Positions 5,732 to 11,585 of a stretch of 11,585 nt of DNA are shown here, one piece after another; positions within the stretch are counted from its first letter, which is position 1, and every line of letters begins with the position of its first letter. The DNA comes from Spirochaetales bacterium. GTDB lineage: Bacteria > Spirochaetota > Spirochaetia > Sphaerochaetales > Sphaerochaetaceae. The position numbers and the translations under genes are program-made. The notes under the pieces are model-generated. The model did not search any database, had not been told where the DNA came from, and worked only from the letters and a program-made list of their open reading frames with translations. Location: assembly GCA_012519125.1 (NCBI GenBank), contig JAAYQY010000009.1, forward strand, positions 1-11,585, given 5' to 3'.

Positions 5732-6868
5732 ATGGACTTCTTGTTGGACGGACTGCTCAACACTACCTGGAAGCAATTGGTTATGTTTGGTGTGGGGAGT
5801 CTTCTCATCTATTTGGCGATTGCCAAGAAATTGGAGCCTTCTTTGTTGCTTCCCATGGGCTTTGGGGCCATTTTGGTCAATCTTCCCTTCTCGGGAGCCG
5901 TCAACCAGATGATGGTTGGCATCGGAGAGGTACCAGGAATCCTTGACTGGCTGTTTCACCTTGGCATCGAGGCTGCAGAGGCAATGCCGCTTCTGCTCTT
6001 CATCGGCATCGGGGCAATGATCGATTTCGGGCCGCTTTTGGCGAATCCCAAGCTCATCCTCTTCGGCGCTGCAGCGCAATGGGGCATTTTTGCCACCATC
6101 TCCTTGGCAACGCTCATGGGCTTCAGCCTGGTCGATGCCGCCTCGATCGGCATCATCGGAGCTGCCGACGGACCCACCTCGATTCTGGTAAGCCAGGTGC
6201 TGGGCAGCACCTACATCGGACCGATTGCCATTGCCGCCTACTCGTATATGGCCTTGGTACCGATCATCCAGCCCTTTGCCATCAAGCTGGTGACGACCAA
6301 GAAAGAGCGGATGATCCGCATGCCGTACAATCCTCGTTCGGTCTCCAAGCGCTCCAAGATCCTTTTTCCGATCATTGTCACGGTGGTGGCAGGCTATATT
6401 GCCCCTGCATCGGTCTCTTTGGTAGGGATGCTGATGTTCGGCAACCTGATCCGTGAGTGCACGGTGCTCGACACCCTTTCCACTGCGGCTCAGACGGTGT
6501 TGGTGAACCTCATCACCTTGCTGTTGGGTATTACCATAGCCTCAACGATGAAGGCTGACTCGTTTGTGACAATCCAAACCCTCATGATCATGGCGCTCGG
6601 CCTTGCGGCGTTTGTCTTTGATACGATAGCAGGAGTGGTGTTTGCCAAGATTCTCAACCTCTTTGTGAAACAGAAGGTCAATCCGATGGTAGGGGCGGCA
6701 GGAATATCGGCCTTTCCGATGTCGGCGAGGGTCATTCAACGGATGGGCCAGCAGGCCGATCCTCAGAATCACCTCTTGATGCATGCAGTCGGGGCAAACG
6801 TTGCCGGACAAATCGCCTCGGTCATCGCAGGCGGCGTCATCCTGGGGCTTGTCCCAGGCTTGTTGTAG
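5732..6868 (+). CDS. oadB: Na+-transporting carboxylic acid decarboxylase, beta subunit (OadB/GcdB/MmdB family)
   Basis: This 378-residue polytopic inner-membrane protein is the sodium-translocating subunit of biotin-dependent decarboxylases (oxaloacetate, methylmalonyl-CoA or glutaconyl-CoA). In these complexes carboxybiotin decarboxylation on this subunit drives Na+ export. The residues known to be essential in Klebsiella OadB are in place with the right spacing: Asp146 in GAADGPTS, Tyr172 in AYSYMALVP, and Asn317, Gly321, Ser326 and Arg333 in the NPMVGAAGISAFPMSAR block. The start at 5732 (MDFLLDGLLNTTW) is typical of the family; an in-frame TTG at 5684 falls inside the leader hairpin. A GGGGG run serves as ribosome binding site. 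A tiny gamma subunit gene follows after 9 bp. The carboxyltransferase alpha subunit and biotin carrier are not in the window, so the actual acid substrate cannot be assigned; the symbol denotes the family. Confidence 0.93.
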   Translation: MDFLLDGLLNTTWKQLVMFGVGSLLIYLAIAKKLEPSLLLPMGFGAILVNLPFSGAVNQMMVGIGEVPGILDWLFHLGIEAAEAMPLLLFIGIGAMIDFGPLLANPKLILFGAAAQWGIFATISLATLMGFSLVDAASIGIIGAADGPTSILVSQVLGSTYIGPIAIAAYSYMALVPIIQPFAIKLVTTKKERMIRMPYNPRSVSKRSKILFPIIVTVVAGYIAPASVSLVGMLMFGNLIRECTVLDTLSTAAQTVLVNLITLLLGITIASTMKADSFVTIQTLMIMALGLAAFVFDTIAGVVFAKILNLFVKQKVNPMVGAAGISAFPMSARVIQRMGQQADPQNHLLMHAVGANVAGQIASVIAGGVILGLVPGLL

Positions 6869-6877
6869 GAGGCGATC

Positions 6878-7003
6878 ATGCACACGACATTTCTGAAATC
6901 TTTGACGCTGATGGGGCAGGGGATGGCGGGCATCTTCACCGTCATCCTGGTCATCTTCCTTCTTCTCCTGATCTTGGGGAGGAAGAAGGATAAGACTTCC
7001 TAA
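6878..7003 (+). CDS. oadG: Minimal Na+-pump decarboxylase gamma subunit (OadG-like)
   Basis: This 41-residue protein starts MHTTFLKSLTLMGQGMAG. It then has one hydrophobic helix (IFTVILVIFLLLLIL, about residues 19-33) and a short basic tail (GRKKDKTS). The pattern of a short amphipathic start with a GxGM motif, one membrane helix and a charged end is that of OadG/MmdD gamma subunits, which hold the beta and alpha subunits together. The usual longer periplasmic or cytoplasmic C-terminus, with proline/alanine linker and histidine metal ligands, is absent, so this is a reduced form. AGGAGG (6867-6872) overlaps the stop of oadB and sits five bases from the ATG, showing tight coupling. The stop (7001-7003) overlaps the stop of the convergent GntR gene. 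It is short enough to be missed by standard gene callers. Identification rests on size, topology and position. Confidence 0.75.
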   Translation: MHTTFLKSLTLMGQGMAGIFTVILVIFLLLLILGRKKDKTS

Positions 7004-7716
7004 GCCAAGGTTGCCTGACTTACCACCAGAAAATTCTTGATTCCATCAATGGTTGCCTGCAGGTGCTCTTCCATGAGTTGCTCGCAGGCATTTTTGTCGC
7101 GCATCCTCAAGGAAGAGAGGAGCAGGCGGTGATAGCGGATACCGATGGCGCAACCGAGGAGGGTGACGATGTTGTCCATGGTGTTTGCAAGCACTTCCTC
7201 GATGCTATGGTTGGCCTGGATGAGGATGGGGTTCTTCGAGGACTCTGCAATCTTGCGGTGGAAGAGATAGTCTGCTTGGCTGAACTTCTTCACATCATCG
7301 TGATGGATGAGCATCATGTTGAAGATCTCCTCAAGGTCAGCCAAGTCGTCGTCAGTGATATGCTGTACTGCCAGCCCGATGGTTCCTTTCTCTACGACCA
7401 AGCGATACTCGAGCACCTTGATGATGTCTGTCTGCAGATTGATCCCGGCCAGGGGATTGAGCGAGGCAACCGATCCCTTGACCCGGTGTCTGACCACTTG
7501 GGTGCGTCCGCCCTGGTGAGTCTTGATGAGTCCTACTGCCTCAAGCTGCTGGATGGCTGAACGGACGGTGACCCTGCTGACACCATACTCTTGGCAGAGC
7601 TGGTTCTCTGAAGGAAATTTATCCCCTATCTCCCAGGTTCCTGCCTCAATCCTATTTTTCAGCTTCTGAAAGATTTGGGTCCTCAAAGCCTGGGGTTTAC
7701 CGTCCATATTCTCCAT
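7000..7716 (-). CDS. GntR-family transcriptional regulator, FadR/FCD subfamily
   Basis: This 238-residue regulator has an N-terminal winged helix-turn-helix at about 10-77 (KLKNRIEAGTWEIGDKFPSE, then QEYGVSRVTVRSAIQQLEAV). A helical FCD effector domain spans about 100-230. The four FCD metal-ligand positions are visible: Asp149 and His153 (ADYLFHRKIAE), His196 (IRYHRLLLSSLRMRD) and His218 (LMEEHLQAT). Such proteins bind small carboxylic acids or sugar acids through the metal and usually repress. ATG 7716 has AGGAGAG seven bases upstream; a further in-frame extension to 7770 lies across the promoter and is not used. It diverges from the TRAP-dehydrogenase operon, and matching operator candidates overlie the -10 of each promoter, so autoregulation and control of the operon are both likely. 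Its stop overlaps that of the gamma-subunit gene by 4 bp. Confidence 0.93.
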   Translation of the reverse strand: MENMDGKPQALRTQIFQKLKNRIEAGTWEIGDKFPSENQLCQEYGVSRVTVRSAIQQLEAVGLIKTHQGGRTQVVRHRVKGSVASLNPLAGINLQTDIIKVLEYRLVVEKGTIGLAVQHITDDDLADLEEIFNMMLIHHDDVKKFSQADYLFHRKIAESSKNPILIQANHSIEEVLANTMDNIVTLLGCAIGIRYHRLLLSSLRMRDKNACEQLMEEHLQATIDGIKNFLVVSQATLA

Positions 7717-7735
7717 GATGATTCTCTCCTTTTGC

Positions 7736-7754
7736 CTACTTATGATACAAGTAG
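7736..7754. promoter_or_regulatory. Operator candidate O1 for the GntR/FCD regulator
   Basis: A perfect inverted repeat CTACTT-ATGATAC-AAGTAG (19 bp) covers the -10 of the gntR promoter. Size and shape fit operators of FCD-type GntR proteins, and its position suggests autorepression. Its core reads ACTTGTATCATAAGT on the minus strand and recurs at 7893-7907. Confidence 0.5.
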
Positions 7755-7770
7755 TTTCTCCCCAATGCAA
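7742..7770 (-). promoter_or_regulatory. Promoter of the GntR gene
   Basis: Read on the minus strand, TTGCAT (rc of 7765-7770) and TATCAT (rc of 7742-7747) are spaced by 17 bp; the -10 matches five of six and the -35 three of six. The predicted start is near 7735, just before the AGGAGAG ribosome binding site at 7724-7730. Confidence 0.5.
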
Positions 7771-7874
7771 GCTTTTTCTATCGATAAATAAATATTTGTA
7801 TTTTGCTAGGATATGTACAAAATAATATGTTATAAAGAAATAACTACTTTATGGCAAAATTATGAAAATTTTCC

Positions 7875-7920
7875 TTTACAGATTGGTTTTTCACTTGTAT
7901 GATGAGTTTATTGTTATAAT
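7875..7920 (+). promoter_or_regulatory. Tandem promoters of the TRAP-dehydrogenase operon
   Basis: The first promoter is TTTACA (7875-7880), a 17-bp spacer and TATGAT (7898-7903), each hexamer five of six to consensus. The second is an extended -10, TGTTATAAT (7912-7920), with a perfect TATAAT but no clear -35. A ribosome binding site AAGGAG (7926-7931) follows, 12 bases from ATG 7944. Two overlapping promoters fit a strongly expressed, regulated solute-binding protein gene. Confidence 0.6.
7893..7907 (+). promoter_or_regulatory. Operator candidate O2 for the GntR/FCD regulator
   Basis: ACTTGTATGATGAGT matches the core of O1 (ACTTGTATCATAAGT read on the minus strand) at 13 of 15 positions and has the same relation to its promoter, covering the -10 TATGAT of dctP. 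Its own dyad symmetry is weaker than that of O1. A bound regulator would block RNA polymerase at the first dctP promoter. Confidence 0.45.
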
Positions 7921-7943
7921 CCATAAAGGAGAATTGTACTGCT

Positions 7944-9107
7944 ATGAAAAAAACATTGGCCGTTTTAGCGCTTGTCGCTGCTGCCTCGTTCCTGTTCTTT
8001 GGTTGTGAGAAGAAGGCAACCGCTGCTGCAAGCACCGCTGGCACCCTGCCTGCTGCTACTGCCGCTGCTGCTCCTGCTGCTTCAGCCGCTGCACAGAGCA
8101 CCGCTGTTTCTGTGAAACAGGAAGTCCGCACGGTGAAGCCTGACTACACCATCCGCTTCGCTTACTATGATGCCGCCACCTGGCCCGATATCTCCAAGCT
8201 CCCCCTTCCTGAGCATGCCTATGCACTTGTCTTCAAGAGCATGGTCGAAGCAAGCTCCAACGGAAAGATTGCTGTTGAGCTCTATCCCGGCAACGCCCTC
8301 GGTGATACCAAGGCAACCATGGAAATGGCAATGAGCGGTGGTATCGAGATGGTCACCACTACCGGAACCATTTCTTCCTTGATGCCTGAGACTCAGGTCA
8401 TCTTCCTTCCCTACGTCTTCAAGAGTGACGAGATCGCTTGGGACTTCTTTGACACCAGCGACCTCTGGAAGGAAATGACTGCTGAACTCGAAGAGATCAG
8501 TGGCCTGAAGATGATCTCCGTTGGTCAGAACGGAACCCGTCACTTCACCAACAACGTACGCCCGATCCGCACTCCTGCAGACATGAAGGGACTCAAGTTC
8601 CGCGTTATGCAGAGCCCGATCTACGTCAAGATGGTTGAAGCCATGGGCGCAAGCGCAACCCCGCTCGCTTCCGGTGAGATCTACACCGCTGCACAGACCG
8701 GTGTTGTTGATGGACAGGAGAACCCGATCTGGAACATTGCTGCCAACAAGTGGAACGAAGTACAGAAGTACATCACCCTTGATGGACACACCTGGAGTGA
8801 GAACTTCGTGTTGATCAACAGCGATTTCTGGAATAGCTTGCCTGAGAACTACCAGCACATCATCACGGTTGCTGCATACCATGCACAGACCGCTGACCGC
8901 GCTGCAGAGGGACTTGCTTCCCGCGTTCTGGACTTCGAGTCCATCAGAAAGTCGATGGAAATCTACGTTCCGAATGCTGAGGAGCTCGAGCTCTTCAAGC
9001 AGGCCGCCGCACCCACCTATGACTGGCTCCGTGGCGAGGTTGGCGATGAGATCGTTGACAAGTTCCTTGCAGAAGTGAAGAAGTCTGAAGCCAAGTTCGG
9101 CTGGTAA
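7944..9107 (+). CDS. dctP: TRAP transporter solute-binding lipoprotein (DctP family)
   Basis: This 387-residue exported protein captures the substrate for the TRAP transporter encoded downstream. The signal peptide (MKKTLAVLALVAAASF) ends in FFGC with Cys21, a relaxed lipobox as seen in spirochetes, so it is probably lipid-anchored. An Ala/Thr/Pro-rich tether of about 30 residues (25-55) leads to the folded domain. DctP hallmarks are visible: YPGNALGD at about 114-121, MKGLKFRVMQSP with Arg220, the arginine that binds the substrate carboxylate in most family members, and SGEIYTAAQTGVVDGQENP at 243-261. The substrate is therefore probably a carboxylate such as a sugar acid, but this is inference. 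Codon use is more uniform than in neighbouring genes (repeated use of AAC, ATC, AAG), suggesting high expression. It is the first gene of dctP-dctQ-dctM-dehydrogenase. Confidence 0.95.
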   Translation: MKKTLAVLALVAAASFLFFGCEKKATAAASTAGTLPAATAAAAPAASAAAQSTAVSVKQEVRTVKPDYTIRFAYYDAATWPDISKLPLPEHAYALVFKSMVEASSNGKIAVELYPGNALGDTKATMEMAMSGGIEMVTTTGTISSLMPETQVIFLPYVFKSDEIAWDFFDTSDLWKEMTAELEEISGLKMISVGQNGTRHFTNNVRPIRTPADMKGLKFRVMQSPIYVKMVEAMGASATPLASGEIYTAAQTGVVDGQENPIWNIAANKWNEVQKYITLDGHTWSENFVLINSDFWNSLPENYQHIITVAAYHAQTADRAAEGLASRVLDFESIRKSMEIYVPNAEELELFKQAAAPTYDWLRGEVGDEIVDKFLAEVKKSEAKFGW

Positions 9108-9120
9108 GCACTTTGAGACT

Positions 9121-9151
9121 GGACGGCCGCCGAGCTCATTGGCGGTCGTCT
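9121..9151 (+). other. Strong intercistronic hairpin between dctP and dctQ
   Basis: GACGGCCGCC (9122-9131) pairs with GGCGGTCGTC (9141-9150) over ten base pairs with one G-U, around a 9-nt loop; G9121-U9151 may add a wobble pair. There is no U-run behind it, so it is unlikely to be a full terminator. Hairpins here often stabilise the solute-binding-protein mRNA or thin out transcription of the membrane subunits. Confidence 0.6.
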
Positions 9152-9170
9152 TCCAATAATGAGGTACACT

Positions 9171-9671
9171 GTGGTTAAGGTATTGGATAGGATCAGTTGG
9201 GTCCTCGGTAAGATTGCCACCTATATGGCAACTATCATTCTTATCAGCGTGTTTCTGGTCATCACCCTTGGGGTGGTTGCCCGATTCACCAGCCTGCGCT
9301 TCTCCTGGACTGAGGAATTCGCCCGCTGGGGCTTGGTAAGCCTCACGTATGTCGGTGCGAGCGCAGCACTACGCAACAAGCAACACGCAGGAGTCAACCT
9401 TGTCGTAAACAGCCTCCCTGCCAAAATTGGCAAGGTTGTCGGGGTTATTGCCTACCTTGCGCTGATGTTCTCTGTTGTGTACTTCTTCCTCAACAGTTAT
9501 GAGGCTGCCATCAAGGCAACCCGTATTCGTGGTGATATCATTGCTCTCTCGATGAAATATGTGAAACTTTTCATCCCTGCAAGCTTTTTCATGATGTTTT
9601 TCCATCTTGCTTGGGGGCTTGGTGATCTGCTTACCAGCAAAGAAATTGCCGGCAAGACTGTCAGCGTATAA
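9171..9671 (+). CDS. dctQ: TRAP transporter small membrane subunit (DctQ family)
   Basis: This 166-residue protein has about four membrane helices and is the small integral subunit that pairs with DctM. The family block SWTEEFARWGLVSLTYVGAS followed by AALRNKQHAGV is present at about 46-76. The start is taken as GTG 9171 because GAGGT (9161-9165) lies five bases upstream. An ATG at 9159 in the same frame would overlap that binding site and has none of its own; it directly follows the hairpin. The distance to dctP is 63 bp and to dctM 11 bp. The role is structural in the Na+-driven transporter, and no substrate information can be drawn from it. Confidence 0.92.
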   Translation: MVKVLDRISWVLGKIATYMATIILISVFLVITLGVVARFTSLRFSWTEEFARWGLVSLTYVGASAALRNKQHAGVNLVVNSLPAKIGKVVGVIAYLALMFSVVYFFLNSYEAAIKATRIRGDIIALSMKYVKLFIPASFFMMFFHLAWGLGDLLTSKEIAGKTVSV

Positions 9672-9682
9672 GGGAGTAAACC

Positions 9683-10966
9683 ATGGGTATTCTTTTTGTG
9701 GTATTTATTGGCGCCATGGTGATTGGTATCCCCATCGCGTTTGTTCTGGGAGCTTCCTCCCTCTACTATTTCCTGTTTCTGGGTAATATCCCCCTGAGTA
9801 TGATTGGCCAGAAGATGTACAGTGGTATTGATAACTACATCTTGCTGGCAATCCCGTTCTTCATTCTCGCAGGCGAGTTGATGAACCGTTCCAAGATCAC
9901 CGATGCCTTGATCAGCTTCTCCAATATTCTGGTCGGCAGGATTCCCGGTGCTCTGGCACAGATCAACATCGTAGCGAGTGTCTTCTTTGCAGGTATCACC
10001 GGAAGTGGTGTCGCTGACACTGCAGCTCTTGGTTCGATCCTGATTCCTGCCATGGAGAAGGAAGGGTACACTCCAGAGTACGCAGCTGCAGTTACGGTTG
10101 CATCCTCTGTCATTGGCCCCATCATCCCTCCCAGTGTTGTCATGGTCATCTACTCCATGGCAACCGGTGAGTCGGTTGGTGACCTCTTCTCAGCCGGTTA
10201 TGTGCCCGGTCTGTTGGTGGCCCTGGTATTGATGATTCTCTCCTATGTGTATGCAAAGAAGTACAATCACCCCAGGAGAACGAACAAGCTTCCTATGAAG
10301 GAAGTGTTGTACACCCTCAAGGAATCGATCATCGGCATGATGTGTCCGGTCGTCCTGGTCGTTGGTATCTTCAGCGGCATGTTCACTCCGACCGAAGCAG
10401 CGGTCATCGCCTGTATCTATGCGATTGTTGCTGGTCTCTTCCTGCTCAAGACGATGAGCCTGAAGGATGTATTTGATAGTTTTGTCAGTTCAGCGGTAGC
10501 CTCTACGGTCACCTTGCTGGTCATCGCCATGGCCAACCTCTTCGGGCAGGTCCTGGCAATCGAGCGCATCCCTTCCCTGATCGCCAACTTCATGCTGGGC
10601 CTGACCAGCAACAAGTATGTGTTCCTCTTGTTGCTCAACCTCTTCCTGCTCTTCATGGGTATGATCATGGATCCGGGTGCCAGCGTATTGATTCTCGCCC
10701 CGATCTTCCTGCCCATCGCACTTACTTTGGGAATCCAGCCGCTGCACTTCGCCATCGTGATGTTGGTCAACCTCAACCTTGGTCTGATCACCCCACCGGT
10801 GGGAACCTGTCTGTATGTAGCGGCTCCGATTGCGAAGATCAGTCTCGAACGTCTGTCCAAGGCGACCTTGCCGTTCGTGCTTATGGAGATTGTGGCATTG
10901 ATGATCATGACCTTTGTGCCTGAAGTGATCCTCTTCCTGCCGCGCTTGCTCGGGTACATCTATTAG
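9683..10966 (+). CDS. dctM: TRAP transporter large permease subunit (DctM family)
   Basis: This 427-residue polytopic membrane protein is the transport channel of the TRAP system, using a Na+ (or H+) gradient to import substrate delivered by DctP. Typical DctM blocks are seen: AGITGSGVADTAALGSILIP at about 104-123, the following VIGPIIPPSVVMVIY, FTPTEAAVIACIYAIV in the middle, and LGLITPPVGTCLYVAAPIAK near the end. Length matches the usual 420-430 residues. ATG 9683 has AGGGAG (9671-9676) six bases upstream, touching the dctQ stop. The dehydrogenase gene follows after 29 bp with its own ribosome binding site and no intervening terminator, so all four genes are probably cotranscribed. Confidence 0.96.
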   Translation: MGILFVVFIGAMVIGIPIAFVLGASSLYYFLFLGNIPLSMIGQKMYSGIDNYILLAIPFFILAGELMNRSKITDALISFSNILVGRIPGALAQINIVASVFFAGITGSGVADTAALGSILIPAMEKEGYTPEYAAAVTVASSVIGPIIPPSVVMVIYSMATGESVGDLFSAGYVPGLLVALVLMILSYVYAKKYNHPRRTNKLPMKEVLYTLKESIIGMMCPVVLVVGIFSGMFTPTEAAVIACIYAIVAGLFLLKTMSLKDVFDSFVSSAVASTVTLLVIAMANLFGQVLAIERIPSLIANFMLGLTSNKYVFLLLLNLFLLFMGMIMDPGASVLILAPIFLPIALTLGIQPLHFAIVMLVNLNLGLITPPVGTCLYVAAPIAKISLERLSKATLPFVLMEIVALMIMTFVPEVILFLPRLLGYIY

Positions 10967-10995
10967 GTTTTTCTCGTATTAGGAAGGATAGTGAA

Positions 10996-11585
10996 ATGAA
11001 AGCTTTGTATTATGTTGCTGACAAGGTTATGGAACTGAGGGACATCCCCAAGCCGGAACTCAAGGCTGGGCAGTACCTCATCCAGGTTAAATCGAATGGT
11101 ATCTGCGGCTCTGACTTCGAGGGCTATATGGGGAAGACCGGTCGCAGGACTGCCCCCATGATCATGGGCAACGAGTTCTCCGGCATCATTGCAGAGGCTC
11201 CAAAAGGCGGTCGTTATGCAGTCGGAGAGAAGGTCGTGGTGTTCCCCAAGCCTTATTGCGGGGTCTGTGACCTTTGCAAGAAGGGTATGGTCAACCTCTG
11301 TCCTGAAGGTATTTGCATGGGTGTGCTCGATGCCAACGGCTCGATGTGCGAGTATGTGGCCATCGACGAGAAGTATCTTCTTCCGTTTGACGGTATCTCC
11401 TTCAATGAAGCGGCGTTCACCGAGCCCTTGGCCGTTGCCTATCGCTCGGTCTTCAAGATCAGCGACGAGGAACTGAAGGAAGCTGAGCACATCATCATCA
11501 TTGGTGCCGGTACCATCGGCTTGCTCGTCCTTGCCCTGCTCAAGTACCGTGGTGCGAAGCATGTCATCATCAGTGATGCCACCGA
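10996..11585 (+). CDS. Zinc-type medium-chain alcohol/polyol dehydrogenase (partial, C-terminus off window)
   Basis: The first 196 codons of a medium-chain dehydrogenase/reductase are present. Cys37 (NGICGSDF) fits the catalytic-zinc cysteine and Glu143 (FTEPLAV) the sorbitol-dehydrogenase-type ligand. Cys88, Cys91, Cys94 and Cys102 form the structural zinc site. GAGTIG (170-175) is the NAD(P)-binding loop. The normally conserved GHE motif reads GNE here (Asn59), so one catalytic zinc ligand is altered. Close relatives by general layout are sorbitol, threonine and galactitol-phosphate dehydrogenases; the substrate is unknown. AAGGA (10984-10988) lies seven bases before ATG 10996. Its place behind dctPQM suggests that it oxidises the imported compound or a derivative, and the regulator and operator sites upstream would control it with the transporter. 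Confidence 0.93.
   Translation, partial: MKALYYVADKVMELRDIPKPELKAGQYLIQVKSNGICGSDFEGYMGKTGRRTAPMIMGNEFSGIIAEAPKGGRYAVGEKVVVFPKPYCGVCDLCKKGMVNLCPEGICMGVLDANGSMCEYVAIDEKYLLPFDGISFNEAAFTEPLAVAYRSVFKISDEELKEAEHIIIIGAGTIGLLVLALLKYRGAKHVIISDAT

Larger units (their letters stand above)
7832..7928. repeat. Repeated ATAAAG/CTTTAT half-sites flanking the dctP promoters
   Basis: ATAAAG (7832-7837) and CTTTAT (7847-7852) form a 6-bp inverted repeat with a 9-bp spacer. CTTTATGG (7847-7854) is the exact reverse complement of CCATAAAG (7921-7928), so an 8-bp inverted repeat brackets both dctP promoter elements. The region is AT-rich, which makes chance matches more likely. It may be a second regulator site or have no role. 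Confidence 0.3.

Noticed and set aside
8022..8105. GCT-rich stretch in dctP as a CRISPR or tandem-repeat array
   Set aside because: It is in frame, irregular, and encodes an alanine-rich linker of a lipoprotein; there are no spacer-repeat units.
8082..8882. Open frame of 266 codons on the minus strand within dctP
   Set aside because: It mirrors the codon pattern of dctP, has no ribosome binding site and no recognisable domain.
9121..9151. The dctP-dctQ hairpin as a rho-independent terminator
   Set aside because: The stem is strong but is followed by TTCCAATAAT, not a U-run, and dctQ and dctM follow closely in the same operon.
10963..11562. Open frame of 199 codons on the minus strand opposite the dehydrogenase
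   Set aside because: The plus strand shows a clear zinc dehydrogenase with a ribosome binding site; the reverse frame has no family features.

Overview
The window looks like chromosomal DNA of a free-living, fermentative bacterium. The most likely source is a coccoid spirochete of the Sphaerochaeta type. That assignment is inferred from roughly balanced GC, strong AGGAGG-type ribosome binding sites, a loosely conserved lipobox, and a mix of TRAP transport, a Na+-decarboxylase membrane subunit and GntR/AraC sugar-type regulators. There are no RNA genes, mobile elements, CRISPR arrays or phage genes. It is mostly ordinary metabolic DNA with compact gene packing: three convergent gene pairs end within 8 bp of each other, two of them overlapping.

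Left part (1-3122): a partial unrecognised gene on the minus strand diverges from a two-gene plus-strand unit (metallo-beta-lactamase-fold hydrolase, then a glyoxalase-like VOC protein, with an ATGA stop/start overlap). A SulP-family anion permease with a C-terminal STAS domain follows and has its own promoter-like sequence.

Middle (3115-7003): an AraC-family regulator (minus) diverges from a fructose-6-phosphate-aldolase/transaldolase-like gene (plus) in which the Schiff-base lysine position is alanine. A GNAT acetyltransferase (minus) diverges from a Na+-pump decarboxylase beta subunit gene. Both promoters of that divergent pair are visible: the GNAT one predicts a leaderless mRNA, and the other predicts a roughly 70-nt leader with two competing hairpins. 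Directly after the beta subunit comes a 41-codon gene for a minimal gamma subunit. No alpha or biotin-carrier subunit is present.

Right part (7000-11585): a GntR/FCD regulator (minus) diverges from an apparent operon dctP-dctQ-dctM plus a zinc-type alcohol/polyol dehydrogenase cut off by the window end. This reads as a catabolic locus: the TRAP transporter imports a carboxylated substrate, the dehydrogenase oxidises it or a product, and the FCD regulator senses a related metabolite. The 227-bp intergenic region carries good promoters in both directions. The same 15-bp operator-like sequence (13 of 15 identical) sits over the -10 element of each one, which is the strongest regulatory signal in the window.

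The observations most worth checking are the alanine at the aldolase lysine, the shared GntR operator candidate, the reduced beta-gamma sodium-pump pair, and the His-to-Asn change in the dehydrogenase's zinc motif. I did not find convincing evidence of a wholly new multi-gene system.
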